A stretch of DNA of 64,000 nt from contig CAVVCH010000050.1 in NCBI GenBank assembly GCA_963746605.1, positions 1 through 64,000 of the forward strand, written 5' to 3'. Each line of letters begins with the position of its first letter. Positions within the stretch are counted from its first letter, which is position 1. A program made the translations under genes and the position numbers. The notes beneath the pieces were generated by a model that saw only the letters and a list, made by a program, of their open reading frames with translations, was not told the DNA's origin and did no database searches. Source of the stretch: CAVQSS01 sp963746605. Its GTDB lineage: Bacteria > Desulfobacterota > RBG-13-43-22. Below, piece after piece: positions 27,308 to 36,855 of the stretch.

Positions 27308-28390
27308 TTAGGTGTCAGGTCTTGATTTGACATTTGACCTAAGCCCCTCTCTGTCTTGGAAGGCCCGCAGCAGGCCAAAACAGCCGCTGAGCATCATATT
27401 TCCATGGGGGGCGGCCATGACGGCCCGGGCGCCCGCCAGCATTGCCCGGCGGGGGCCGGTTACCAGAAGGGTTGCCGGGAAGGCCTGGGCGGGAGCCAGG
27501 TTCAGACAACCGTGGCCCTTGTCTTCAAAGACCTGTTGGTTGCTGATCCGGTCGAAAACAAAGGCCTCCAGGTGGGACAACAGCTTCTTCCCGTCCAGGA
27601 AAAAGGTATGATGTTCATAAACGCCCTTCAACGCCCCTTCCACCAGCCAGGCGGCCAGGGTGTGCTCATTGCCGATATTGACCACCAGACATTGGGCCGG
27701 CGGCCGGCCGTTCAAGCCCTCGTGCTCCAAGGCCCCCAAGATGGCGGCCGCGCCGGTATCCATGACCAGGGCCTGGGGCCAGGTCTCCTGCACGGCGCGC
27801 ATCCGGGTTAAATACGCGGGAATCTCCAGGAGCAGAAGAGACTCCAATGGTTGTTCCCTTTCCAAAAATGCCCGCCAGTGATCGAATCGAAATTTACGGT
27901 TGCTCTCCTCCGGAGAATACCCATGGTCCTGGACCGCCACCAGGAGATGAGGCGGCCGGTTCAAACCAAAGGCTTCAAAAAAATTCTGCCAGGCCTTTTC
28001 CCGGATATCGGAAAAAGTCACCGTGCCCGACCCCGGCAAGGGGTCATCCATAATGACCACTCCCAAGTCCTTCACATACTCCAAGTTGTCATGGAGGGTC
28101 CGGGCCGCTTTGATCTGGGCCGCTACCGGCAATCCGGCTTTCAGGTGCCGGCGGACCGCCTGGGTAGAAGCGCCGCCCCCCATCAGATGCCCTTCAAGAA
28201 AAAGCGGTTGCCGCCGTTCGGTAATCCGATTGATTTCTCGGGCCACCATCACTGTGGGAGACGGCAAGACGCACTGGATGGAGTTTTCCATGGACCGCTC
28301 CGGAGACCAGAGCAACAGGTCCTGGGTCCCCCCCCCGATATCGAGCGCCAGCACTTCCCAGGAATCTTCGACGGACGGAGAATGACTCAT
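27308..28390 (-). CDS. DUF1786 protein, actin-like ATPase fold
   Basis: About 360 residues from ATG 28390 (MSHSPSVEDSWEVLALDIGG); longer upstream frame is repeat DNA and is rejected. The N-terminal DIGGGTQDLLLW is a phosphate-1 loop of the ASKHA (actin/hexokinase) fold, and VVNIGNEHTLAAWLVEG plus VMDTGAAAILGAL supply further nucleotide-binding loops. DUF1786 proteins are sometimes labelled as pyruvate formate-lyase activating related, but no activity is proven and there is no radical SAM cysteine motif. The neighbours give no pathway hint. Confidence 0.75.
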   Translation of the reverse strand: MSHSPSVEDSWEVLALDIGGGTQDLLLWSPERSMENSIQCVLPSPTVMVAREINRITERRQPLFLEGHLMGGGASTQAVRRHLKAGLPVAAQIKAARTLHDNLEYVKDLGVVIMDDPLPGSGTVTFSDIREKAWQNFFEAFGLNRPPHLLVAVQDHGYSPEESNRKFRFDHWRAFLEREQPLESLLLLEIPAYLTRMRAVQETWPQALVMDTGAAAILGALEHEGLNGRPPAQCLVVNIGNEHTLAAWLVEGALKGVYEHHTFFLDGKKLLSHLEAFVFDRISNQQVFEDKGHGCLNLAPAQAFPATLLVTGPRRAMLAGARAVMAAPHGNMMLSGCFGLLRAFQDREGLRSNVKSRPDT

Positions 28391-28402
28391 AGGTGTCCTT
28401 AG

Positions 28403-28505
28403 TTCCCGCTTGCCAGTTACGGGTTGCTGGTTCAAAAGCCTCCGCAGTGCCCAGGTCATCCCGTTAACAATTAATAATTACCAATTGATTATTGATTATT
28501 ATAAG
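28403..28505 (-). repeat. 100-bp repeat, inverted copy
   Basis: Inverted partner of 19300-19403 (TTACGGGTTGCTGG, CATCCCGTTAACAATTAATA, CAATTGATTATTGATTATT). It ends 13 bases before the DUF1786 start, so it must overlap that gene's promoter region. Confidence 0.65.
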
Positions 28506-28546
28506 TGCGTTGCCTTTTCGTAAGAATAGATCTTAATCCGGGCCAG

Positions 28547-28659
28547 TGTAGGGGAGGGGTTAATCCCCTCCCGCACCATACAGGGCATAGCTCATGCTCT
28601 TTGAAGAAATTTGAATCCTTAATTCCCAAGCTCGGGAGGGGGTTAACCCCTCCCCTACG
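28547..28659 (+). repeat. 113-bp palindromic element, copy 1
   Basis: The ends TGTAGGGGAGGGGTTAA and TTAACCCCTCCCCTACG are inverted copies (16 of 17). The same element, also 113 bp, is at 40496-40608. A conserved flank of about 70 bases follows, ending CCCCCGGGCATGGGGGTT. There is no coding capacity. A MITE- or REP-like element. Confidence 0.7.
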
Positions 28660-28739
28660 AAAAATGAAAAGCTGGAATATTTTCATGCCTCGAGGCGCCT
28701 GCCCCCGGGCATGGGGGTTCGTTGGTAACTCCAGCTCCC

Positions 28740-29663
28740 TTAAAATCCCCCCACTCGTTGATTCCTGATTTCCAGCCACATCCCCGCCTCGAAGGTTTCT
28801 CCGGGTTGCAGGAGAATCAAATCCTCATCCTTCCTGGAAAAAGAATTGGGGAGAGATGTCCAGGGCTCCAGGCAATAAAAAGGGGATTCCGGGGAGCGGG
28901 TCCAGAGGGCCACGAAACGATGCCGCGGCGCCGCTTCAAAATTCAAAACGATTTCCAATTTTCGAAAAGGGTCGATCAAACAGAGTTCGTGCTTTTCCAG
29001 GTCAGTCAGGAAGAGGGTCCCTTCCAGCGCGTTATTCACGTTCCATTCCCTGAGAGGGAACGGTTCTTTGGTAAATTCCGACCACGACCCGACCGGGGAT
29101 ACCTTTTGGCATTCGGGAATGCGGATAAAAGATTCCCGGCGCCGGCCCTGATCCGTCAAGGGAACATAAAGATAGGGATGAAACCCGGCGCTAAAAGGCA
29201 TCGGCCCGGTCCCCCGGTTTTCGATCTGTTGATCCCAGTAGAGACGCCCGTCTTGCAGGCGATACGTTATTCGGTGGAGAAAAGAAAAAGGATAATTTTT
29301 TCGGGTCTCCTCATCGTCTTTTAGTTCCAGGGTCACCGACTCCGGGGTCCGAAGGGTCACCTGCCAAGGCACCCGCCGGGCGAACCCGTGCTGAGGCATT
29401 TCCCAGGTCCGGCCCTCCCAATCATAAGCATGTTCTTTTCCCTCGACACGGTTCCAACTGACCAACGGGAAAAGGATGGGATTGCCCGCGTACATCTCCC
29501 GGGGATACCGATCCACTACCGCCTGGGACCAGTACAGGGCCTCTTCCCATCCCCGTTCCCCAAAATGACGGGCGTAACGCAAAAGCCATCCGCCCCGATC
29601 GGGAGCGAGCAGGGCCAGGGTATTATCGGCGGAGTTCAAAACAATAGTTCGGTGAGAGTGCAT
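28740..29663 (-). CDS. Aldose 1-epimerase-like protein (galactose mutarotase fold)
   Basis: A 307-residue protein from ATG 29663 (MHSHRTIVLNSADNTLALLA); the longer frame upstream is repeat DNA. Typical features of the mutarotase fold are present: YAGNPILFPLVSWNRVEG (NP-I/L-FP substrate arginine/asparagine region), MPQHGFARRVPWQV (the conserved H-G-F-AR-W motif), and MPFSAGFHPYLYVPL (the H-P-Y motif with the catalytic histidine). It belongs to the D-hexose-6-phosphate epimerase/aldose epimerase group. The sugar substrate cannot be told from sequence. Confidence 0.85.
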   Translation of the reverse strand: MHSHRTIVLNSADNTLALLAPDRGGWLLRYARHFGERGWEEALYWSQAVVDRYPREMYAGNPILFPLVSWNRVEGKEHAYDWEGRTWEMPQHGFARRVPWQVTLRTPESVTLELKDDEETRKNYPFSFLHRITYRLQDGRLYWDQQIENRGTGPMPFSAGFHPYLYVPLTDQGRRRESFIRIPECQKVSPVGSWSEFTKEPFPLREWNVNNALEGTLFLTDLEKHELCLIDPFRKLEIVLNFEAAPRHRFVALWTRSPESPFYCLEPWTSLPNSFSRKDEDLILLQPGETFEAGMWLEIRNQRVGGF

Positions 29664-29684
29664 CTTATAAACACGGGGCAATCT

Positions 29685-29826
29685 ATAAATTCGAAATCCG
29701 AAGCACGAAATCCGAAACAAGCACAAAGGTCCAAAATTCAAATGACTCCAAACAAAAACCGTTTCGAATTTTGATATTCGGTCATTTGAATTTGTTTCGG
29801 ATTTCGAGCTTCGGATTTCGAATTTG
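29685..29826. repeat. Dispersed TTCGGATTTCG repeat, copy 2 (inverted arms)
   Basis: CGAAATCCGAAGCACGAAAT and CGAAACAAGC at the left mirror GTTTCGGATTTCGAGC and TTCGGATTTCGAATTT at the right, around a centre with CAAATGACTCC and GGTCATTTGAA. Related to 17033-17125. It fills the gap between the epimerase and phosphatase genes. Confidence 0.6.
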
Positions 29827-29829
29827 GTA

Positions 29830-30537
29830 TTATACGCGGGCGGCCACGATAGTGATATTATCCCGTCCGCCGGCGTCTAAGGCGGCCTGAATCAGTTTTT
29901 TGAGGGCCCCCGCCAAATCTTCCGCGCCGGTTAACCGGGCGGCAATTTCCTCTTCCGGGACTTCGTGATGCAGTCCGTCACTGCTGATTAAAAGGATATC
30001 ATCCGTCTCCAATTCCAAAATGCCGGTGCTGGCTTTGAACCGGCCGCAGCCGATACACTGCAACAGTAGATTCTGCGCCGGGTGATTCCGGGCCTCCTCG
30101 GTGGTAATATTCCCCTCCTTCAGCAAGGTATCCGGCAGGGTGTGATCCCAGGTCACCCTCTCTAATTTCCCGGCCCGAAAAAGATAGAGACGGCTGTCCC
30201 CCACATGGGCGTAATAGGCCCTGCCCCGCCGAAGGAAAACGGTGGTCAAGGTGGTCCCCATGCCGGAAAGTTGAAAATTCTGGCGCACCTGGGCCGCGAT
30301 ATTCTCGGAGGCTTGTTTGAACAGGCCAAGCAACTGCAGGAGCGGATCAGCCTCCTCGGATTGAAAAGGTATTAGACTGTCAATAGCGATCTGGGCGGCC
30401 TGATCGCCGGCCGCTTCTCCGCCCATGCCGTCGGCCACCGCCAGTAAGGCGTCCTCCGGGCCGTAGTCTCTTACTAAATACCGATCCTGATTATTGGCCC
30501 TCTTCAGACCCTGATGGGTTTCCCAGGCTATTTTCAT
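29830..30537 (-). CDS. PP2C-type serine/threonine protein phosphatase
   Basis: A 235-residue cytoplasmic phosphatase of the Stp1/PrpC type. All PPM motifs are visible: THQGLKRANNQDRYL (metal aspartate), LLAVADGMGGEAAGDQAAQI, LSGMGTTLTTVFL, YYAHVGDSRLYLF, ILLISSDGLHHEV, and GGRDNITIVAA at the end. These enzymes reverse Ser/Thr phosphorylation by Hanks-type kinases, but no such kinase gene lies in this window. The start MKIAWETHQG is standard for the family. Confidence 0.93.
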   Translation of the reverse strand: MKIAWETHQGLKRANNQDRYLVRDYGPEDALLAVADGMGGEAAGDQAAQIAIDSLIPFQSEEADPLLQLLGLFKQASENIAAQVRQNFQLSGMGTTLTTVFLRRGRAYYAHVGDSRLYLFRAGKLERVTWDHTLPDTLLKEGNITTEEARNHPAQNLLLQCIGCGRFKASTGILELETDDILLISSDGLHHEVPEEEIAARLTGAEDLAGALKKLIQAALDAGGRDNITIVAARV

Positions 30538-30692
30538 TGTCTATAAAATCCTCCCTGAATGCTCAAATTTATATTGGTTTCATGGGGAGTTGTCAACCCT
30601 TTGAATAGAGGGGTGGAACTTCCGGTTGCGAGTACCGGTGAATCTGTTAAGATAGCCGTCGGCTCATCGGCCGACTTGACCATCATCCAGGA

Positions 30693-31681
30693 TTGAGAAC
30701 CTTGACCTCCAAACTGTCCAAATTGGATCCCCTTCGCCGTGAATGGATTTTTACTGCCGATGATCCCCCTTCTCAACGTCTGGAAAAATTTCTCCAACGA
30801 AAATTCCCAGTCCTTTCACGCAAAAACATACAGGCCTTGATCGCGGAAGGCCCGGTCCTGGTCAATCACCGGGCGGCTCACAAGGGAACCCGCCTTCAGA
30901 CCGGGGATCACGTCAAACTCCGACTGCCGGGACCATTAGATGTCTTACCTCTCCCGGAACCCGCTCGCCAACTGACAATTCTCTACCATGACCAGGATCT
31001 TATCGTAGTGGACAAACCGGCCCTGGTCCCCACCCACCCCTTGAGCCCGTTTGAAACAGGGACGCTGGCCAATGCTCTGGTCTCCCGCTTTCCCGAATTG
31101 TCCGGCGTTGGATCAAACCCTTTGGAGGCGGGACTGATCCATCGTTTGGATACGGGGACCTCCGGGATTCTGGTCGCCGGCCGAAACCAGGGGGCCTGGT
31201 CCCAACTGAAACAGGATTTGGCCCGACGGTTGTGGACCAAAAAATATCTGGCCCTGGCTACCGGGATCATCGAAGATACGGTGGTAACCCTGCCATTGGC
31301 CCATCACCCTACGGATCGAAGGCGGATGACGGCTCTAAAGGATCGGAGAGACCCTCACCGGGGCCGAATTTTCCCCGCGGAAACCCGGTTTCGGGTTTTA
31401 ACGCGTTTTCGAGACTGTTGTCTACTGGAGGCGGATTTGATTACCGGGGTCACCCATCAGATCAGGGTCCACCTGGCGGAATCGGGTCATCCGCTGGTGG
31501 GCGATCCCCTGTATGGAAATGAAAGTACATCCGTTTTGATCTGGCCCCCGGCAGGCTCTTCCTGCACGCGGCCGTGGTGGAGCTGCCCCACCCCGTCACC
31601 CGGGAAAAACTTCTTTTTCAATCCGGGTTACCGGAGGATTTACAGCGGGTTTTGAGTTCATTGGCGGGGCAGAGGAGTTAG
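30693..31681 (+). pseudogene. RluA-family pseudouridine synthase, one frameshift
   Basis: An N-terminal S4 domain (RLEKFLQRKFPVLSRKNIQA) and the catalytic centre GLIHRLDTGTSGILVAGRN, with the reactive aspartate in HRLDTGTSG, identify an rRNA/tRNA pseudouridine synthase. LITGVTHQIRVHLAESGHPL and GDPLYGNE follow. Then the frame drifts. Adding one T to the four-T run at 31534-31537 restores FDLAPGRLFLHAAVVELPHP and a stop at 31681. The homopolymer location suggests a sequence error in a functional gene. The TTG at 30693 is the likely start. Confidence 0.8.
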
Positions 31682-31884
31682 GAAATCGAAACAAGATATC
31701 AATTAAGGTGTCGTCTTCCCAAGAAGTACTCCCTGCTGCAAGAAGCGGCTTGAGAAACCGGTTCGAAAAACAATAAAAATCGGCAAATTCAATGAGGACC
31801 GCGCGGCAAGAGGATTTACCGTTTAACCGAAAACCCGAATCGTCCGATAAGGGAGTAAAACGATCTAAGAAAAACCAAGAAACC
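31682..31884. other. Gap before the diguanylate cyclase genes
   Basis: About 200 bases with no credible gene. A c-di-GMP riboswitch was looked for because two GGDEF genes follow, but the conserved core is not present. Confidence 0.35.
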
Positions 31885-33339
31885 ATGAAAAGCAGACGCT
31901 GTTTTCCAAATCGCTGAACCCTCAGGGCGGGAAATCACACCGACCGACTATGCCGCGGTTTTCGACATGCTGAGCCGCTTGTCGGGATTCGAGACCGAGG
32001 AAAAAGTGGCCCAGGCGATCTTCGATCTGTTCCACAGGACCTGCTCTCCGGCGCTGCAGGGTTATCTTTCGGGCCGGGAAGATCGGCCGGTGACCTGGCT
32101 CACCTATCCGGTGGCGGACCCGCTGCCCGAAGGATTGGTCGAAAAACTGGCCGGGTTGCACGGAGCCTTACGCCTGGACCGAATCGGGCACCGGCTTTGT
32201 GGTCCGCCTGCAGCGGGACCACGAGACGCTGGGGATCTTGCTGGTGGAGGGTATCGCCACCCCGCGGTCTAAAGAGCATTACCTGAACCTCACCCTCGGC
32301 ATCCTCCCTGTCCTAACGCTGGCCGTCTCCAACGCGCGAAATTTTGAGAAACTCGAACGCTCCCAGGAAATGCTGCGGGAGAGTGAAGAGAGCCTCCGGA
32401 CCCTGATCGAGCAATCACCGGACCCCCACTTGGTTATCGACAATTATCACTTCATTGATTGCAACCAGGCGGCGCTGGACATACTACGGATGTCCAGCCG
32501 GGAGCGACTGCTGGGTTCGCATCTCGCGGACCTGTCTCCGGAACGGCAGCCCGATGGCCAGTTTTCCCGCAAAACCGTCGAAGACCCTGATCGACCTGGC
32601 CCTGGCCAAGGGCAGCCACCGGTTCGAATGGGTGCAATGTCGGGCGGATGGCGAAGCCTTCCCCGTCGATGTGTTGGCGACCGCCATCCATTACCGCGAC
32701 CGGCCGTTGCTGCACGTCGTCTGGCGAGACATTACCGAACGCAAGCAGGCGGAGGCGAAACTGCGCCGGGCCAAGGAAGAGGTCGAACAACTGAACGAAC
32801 ATCTGGAACACCAAGCCACCCACGATCCCTTGACCGGTGTTTTTAACCGACGGGCTATTCTGGATGCCCTTTTCCGGGAAATTTCCCTGGAGCGCCGCCA
32901 GCACCACGGCCTGGCGGTAGGGATAGGCGATATCGATTATTTCAAGTCGGTCAACGATACCCACGGCCACCCGGTGGGAGATGAAGTGCTTTGCGGGTTT
33001 GTCCGTCTCTTGAGGAGCAACCTGCGCCCGTACGACTTCCTGGGCCGCTTTGGCGGAGAGGAATTCATGGTGATCACTCCGGGCATTAAAGAAAGCGATG
33101 TTCCCCTGCTGTATGATCGTTTGCGGGCGGCGGTCGCGAACAACCCGATACCCACCCAGGCCGGGGAGGTGTCCATCACGCTCAGCCTGGGGGTAGCGCC
33201 CGTCCGAGGAAACGAAACCATGGAGGAACTGCTCGCCGCGGCTGATTCCGCCTTGTATCGGGCCAAAAGCGGGGGGCGGAATCGGGTTTGTCTAACCGAC
33301 GAAAATCTTAACCTTAGTGCCCGATCGACCGATAGGTAG
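31885..33339 (+). pseudogene. GAF-PAS-GGDEF diguanylate cyclase, frameshifted
   Basis: Frames joined across shifts near 31888, 32167 and 32580 give a GAF-like sensory part (FETEEKVAQAIFDLFHRTCS, VVRLQRDHETLGILLVEGIA), a coiled coil, a PAS domain (LIEQSPDPHLVIDNYHFIDC, WRDITERKQAEAKL) and an intact GGDEF domain (DPLTGVFNRRAILDALFREI, FLGRFGGEEFMVITPGI with the GGEEF active site). The enzyme would make cyclic di-GMP from two GTP. No RxxD inhibitory site is seen upstream of GGEEF. The last 295 codons, including the catalytic domain, are open. Confidence 0.75.
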
Positions 33340-33374
33340 AAAGGCATCGCCGATAAAGGGGAAGATCTCGTCCT

Positions 33375-34660
33375 ATGAAGAAGAATATCGTTCTGGTCAG
33401 CGCCATTTGGCTGGTGCTGATCTCCGCCTCCCTTCTCTGGAACTACCTGAATGCCCGGCAAAATCAGCAATCGGTCGCTTTTCAAACCGCCAGGAGTTTT
33501 TTTAACCTGATCCTGGTGACCCGTTCCTGGAATGCCCGGCACGGAGGCCTGTACGTCCCGGTCACGTCCCTGACGCAACCCAATCCTTTTTTGGCGGATC
33601 CGGGCGGGATGTCCTGACCGCCACGGGTTTGAAACTAACAAAAATCAACCCGGCTTTCATGACCCGCCAGATTTCCGAGATCGCCTCCAGGCAGGGACAA
33701 GTCCAGTTTCATATCACCAGTCTGAAGCCCATCCGCCCCGAAAACAGGGCCACGGACCGGGAAGAGAAGGCCCTGACCGCATTCGAAAGAGGGGTTCAGG
33801 AAATTGGAGAAATGATTCCGGGTGGTGCGGGAAAAGAGTACTTTTACATGGCTCCCTTAAGAACCGAACAGGCCTGCCTGCAGTGTCACGCCAAGCAGGG
33901 CTATAAGGAGGGAGATATTCGCGGGGGGATCAGCGTGACCCTGCCGTTTGTCGTTGAAATTCCCCTTCTGGCACCGGGGCTGGGCCACCTGGGCATCGGC
34001 CTGGTCGGAATTCTGGGAATCATCCTGGCCGGACTCAAGCTGGATCGGGCCTATGAATCCCTTCGTACCCAATCGGTCATTGATTCCCTGACCGGCATCC
34101 CCAACCGGCGAAGCTTTTCGGAACGGATTTTGGTCGAATATGCCCGCAGCCGGCGTGAAAAATACCCTCTGTCCCTGATCATGGCGGATATTGACCACTT
34201 CAAACCATTTAACGACAGCTATGGCCATAGTAATGGGGATGCCTGTCTAAAGACGGTGGCCTCTGAAATCCAACGGGTGTTAAAACGTCCCAGTGACTTT
34301 TGCGCGCGATACGGCGGCGAGGAATTTGTCGTGATCTTGCCTCATACCGAGCAACCGGGCGCCCGGGAGGTGGCGGAAGAGATTCGAACCCGGATTCAAT
34401 CGCTGAAGATTCTCCACAATAATTCGTTGCCCCCGGCAACGGTAACCCTGAGCCTCGGCGTGGCCACCATGGATGCCCAGACCCCCTGCTACTATGAAGA
34501 TTTAATCGACGCCGCGGACCAGGCTCTGTATCTGGCTAAGCAAGGGGGACGGAACCGGGTGGAGGTGTGGAAGGGTGTTACGGGACTTGTCCTAAGCGCT
34601 AAAAGCGGTGCTATCGATAACGCTCTCCATAAAGACAAGCCATCATTAATTAAAACGTAG
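33375..34660 (+). pseudogene. Haem-sensor (DUF3365) diguanylate cyclase, one frameshift
   Basis: The ATG at 33375 gives a membrane anchor (NIVLVSAIWLVLISASLLW). After one shift near 33600 a Tll0287/DUF3365-type periplasmic domain continues, with a c-type haem site CLQCHAKQGY (CxxCH). A second membrane segment (GHLGIGLVGILGIILAGL) and a GGDEF domain follow (DSLTGIPNRRSFSERILVEY, FCARYGGEEFVVILPH with GGEEF). It is likely a redox- or gas-sensing cyclic di-GMP synthase at the membrane. It lies 36 bases after the first GGDEF gene, so the two were co-transcribed. The 3' end overlaps nagZ convergently by 11 bases. Confidence 0.75.
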
Positions 34661-35741
34661 AACCTCCATTGGAACTGCGCCAAAAGTATTCCCTGATGGC
34701 TTCAGATGAGTGAGGGTAGAATAATTGTAGAAATTTATTTTTTAAGGCCAGAATGCGCTGTAAAGAATTTTGAAGAAACGCGGCCGGGATGGTCCCCCGT
34801 TTCAAGGCCTTTAAAAGGCAGGAGTAGGCCCGTTCGATCTTTTCCGGATCGTGGCAGATGAGGAGGATATCGGCACCTCCCTGGAACGCGGTTAGGACCG
34901 CCTCTTCAATTTCAAAATGCCGGCCGATAGCCCCCATCTCCAGGTCGTCGGTAATCACCAACCCCGGGTACCCCAGGTTATCCCGCAACAGACCGCTGAT
35001 GATCGTTTGGGACAGGCTGGCCGGCCATTTCGGGTCGAGGGCCGGATAGAGGGTATGGGTCAACATCACGGCGGATACGGGCAAAGACACGGCCTCCTTA
35101 AAAGGGACCAGTTCTACCGCTTCCAGGTCCGTCCGATCCTTATCCTGTACCGGAAGGTCGTGGTGAGGGTCCAGGGCGATATCCCCGATCCCCGGAAAAT
35201 GCTTGGCCGCTGCCATGACACCGCCTTTTTGCAGTTCCTGGATATACAGACTGCCCAGGCGGGCGACCGTCTTCGGATCCGTACCCAGACAACGGGAGGC
35301 CATCAACCCCTCCGGTCCCCGGAGGTTGACGTCCAGGACCGGGGCCAGGTTCATATTGATCCCGACCAGTTTTAGTTCCCTGGCCGTCACCTGAGCATAG
35401 TGCCCGACAGTTCTCTCCGGGTCTTCTCCACCGCCCATCACGGCCGGGGATGGGATCCGGGTGAAAGGGGTGTCCAGCCGGAGAACCCGCCCCCCTTCCT
35501 GATCGATGGAAATAAAAAGCGGCAGGGAATGGAGTTCCAGGGCCGAGGACTGCAGACGCCCACAGAGATCAGCCAGTTGATACGGATCCTGATAATTCCG
35601 TTTAAACAGAATGATCCCGCCGGCCCGGATCTTTTTCAAGAGAAAGACCGCCTCGCCGGAAAATTGGGGACCCGGTATCCCCACCATAAAGAGCTGCCCC
35701 AGGGCCTCTTCGAAGGATCGATGGCGCATCCAGTTTTTCAT
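34650..35741 (-). CDS. nagZ: Beta-N-acetylhexosaminidase (GH3)
   Basis: A 363-residue GH3 enzyme that removes N-acetylglucosamine from muropeptide fragments during wall recycling. Conserved blocks are AGGIILFKRNYQDP, FISIDQEGGRVLRL, NMNLAPVLDVN and AAAKHFPGIGDIALDPHHDL (the His-Asp catalytic loop of NagZ), and LVITDDLEMGAIG with the catalytic aspartate nucleophile. No signal peptide is visible, as expected for cytoplasmic NagZ. It lies four bases after cbiB in the same direction. Confidence 0.92.
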   Translation of the reverse strand: MKNWMRHRSFEEALGQLFMVGIPGPQFSGEAVFLLKKIRAGGIILFKRNYQDPYQLADLCGRLQSSALELHSLPLFISIDQEGGRVLRLDTPFTRIPSPAVMGGGEDPERTVGHYAQVTARELKLVGINMNLAPVLDVNLRGPEGLMASRCLGTDPKTVARLGSLYIQELQKGGVMAAAKHFPGIGDIALDPHHDLPVQDKDRTDLEAVELVPFKEAVSLPVSAVMLTHTLYPALDPKWPASLSQTIISGLLRDNLGYPGLVITDDLEMGAIGRHFEIEEAVLTAFQGGADILLICHDPEKIERAYSCLLKALKRGTIPAAFLQNSLQRILALKNKFLQLFYPHSSEAIREYFWRSSNGGSTF

Positions 35742-35745
35742 GACA

Positions 35746-36702
35746 TTATAGACATTCCCACAAAAATCGGAACCCGAAGACCACCAGGGCCATCAGGGCG
35801 GATGAGGCATACAAAACCTTCACGGTCCGGCGATATTCCTCTAAGGTAATCTCGGCGCGGTCATCGCCCAGAAAAGGTTTTTCGCTTTTTACCCCCCCGT
35901 AGACGGCCGGGCCCCCCAGGCGAATCTGCAGGGCGCCCGCTAAAGCGGCTTGGGGCAATCCGGCGTTGGGGCTGGGGTAGAGGTGACCGTCCCGCTGCCA
36001 GATGATCCAGGCCCGCTTCCAGGAATAACCCCAAATCCAGGAAACCATCACGATCAGCATAGCGGTAACCCGGGCCGGAAGGTAATTCCAAAGATCGTCC
36101 AGCCGGGCGGAGGCCCAACCGAAATGCCGGTAGCGGTCATTTTTGTAGCCGACCATGGAATCCAGGGTACTGGCGGCCTTGAAGGCCAGGGCCAGGGGCG
36201 CCCCGCCGATCAGCAGGTAACATAGCGGGGCAATGACCCCGTCGGAGAGGTTTTCGGCCATGGTTTCCAGGGTGGCCTTGATCATCTCCTCCCGGGTCAG
36301 ATATTCCGTGTCCCGGCCCACGATCCAGCTCAACCACTTCCGGGCTTCCGTCACCTTGCCGGCCTTTAGGGCCGTGATGACCCGAGCGGCCTCCTGGTGC
36401 AACGAGCGGGTGGCCAGGGTCGTATAGGCCAAGAGAATAATGACCAGGGGTTGAATGATCGGCTGGTCTATCAGCAGTCCGTAAATCAGCCAGTAGCTCA
36501 GGAAAAAAACCGCGGCCGGCAACCCCAGGGCCAAAAGTACCCCGGCGAACCTTTCCCCTCGGGGACTATTGGCCGGCCGACGGAGGACCTTTTCCAAAAA
36601 ACCAATCGCCCAGCCGAACCCGCGCACCGGATGGGGGATAAACCGGGGATCGCCGATGGCCAGATCCAGCAGGTAAGCGAGGGCGAATTGGTACGGACGC
36701 AT
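35746..36702 (-). CDS. cbiB: Adenosylcobinamide-phosphate synthase
   Basis: A 318-residue integral membrane protein (CbiB/CobD) that attaches aminopropanol phosphate to adenosylcobyric acid. It starts MRPYQFALAYLLDLAIGDPR, with the family motif IGDPRFIPHPVRGFGWAIGF, then LSWIVGRDTEYLTREEMIKA, SDGVIAPLCYLLIGGAPLA, STLDSMVGYKND and YPSPNAGLPQAALAGALQI. Five or more hydrophobic segments are visible. It belongs to the nucleotide-loop assembly cluster with cobU, cobS and cobC, separated from cobC by a repeat. Confidence 0.94.
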   Translation of the reverse strand: MRPYQFALAYLLDLAIGDPRFIPHPVRGFGWAIGFLEKVLRRPANSPRGERFAGVLLALGLPAAVFFLSYWLIYGLLIDQPIIQPLVIILLAYTTLATRSLHQEAARVITALKAGKVTEARKWLSWIVGRDTEYLTREEMIKATLETMAENLSDGVIAPLCYLLIGGAPLALAFKAASTLDSMVGYKNDRYRHFGWASARLDDLWNYLPARVTAMLIVMVSWIWGYSWKRAWIIWQRDGHLYPSPNAGLPQAALAGALQIRLGGPAVYGGVKSEKPFLGDDRAEITLEEYRRTVKVLYASSALMALVVFGFRFLWECL

Positions 36703-36712
36703 GGTTAGAAAG

Positions 36713-36850
36713 GACGCGGAGCGCCGAGCGCCGAGCGCCTTGCGCCAAAGGATAAGGAGCTGCCTCGAATCCGCCTTGGCTGAATCTCCCCAACGGCGAG
36801 GCTGAGGCTTTGCGCTTCGCGCTCAGCGCTCAGCCGATAGCTTTCACCGG
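36713..36850. repeat. GCGCCGAGCGC inverted repeat
   Basis: GGAGCGCCGAGCGCCGAGCG at the left mirrors GCGCTCAGCGCTCAGCCG at the right (about 36815-36835) across a 100-base interval between cbiB and cobC. Non-coding; it may weaken read-through within the cluster. Confidence 0.5.
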
Positions 36851-36855
36851 CGGGG

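Noticed and set aside
31682..31884. Cyclic di-GMP (GEMM) riboswitch before the GGDEF genes
   Set aside because: Some GEMM-like words (GGCAAATT, CGGTT) occur, but the conserved core and tetraloop-receptor arrangement cannot be built.
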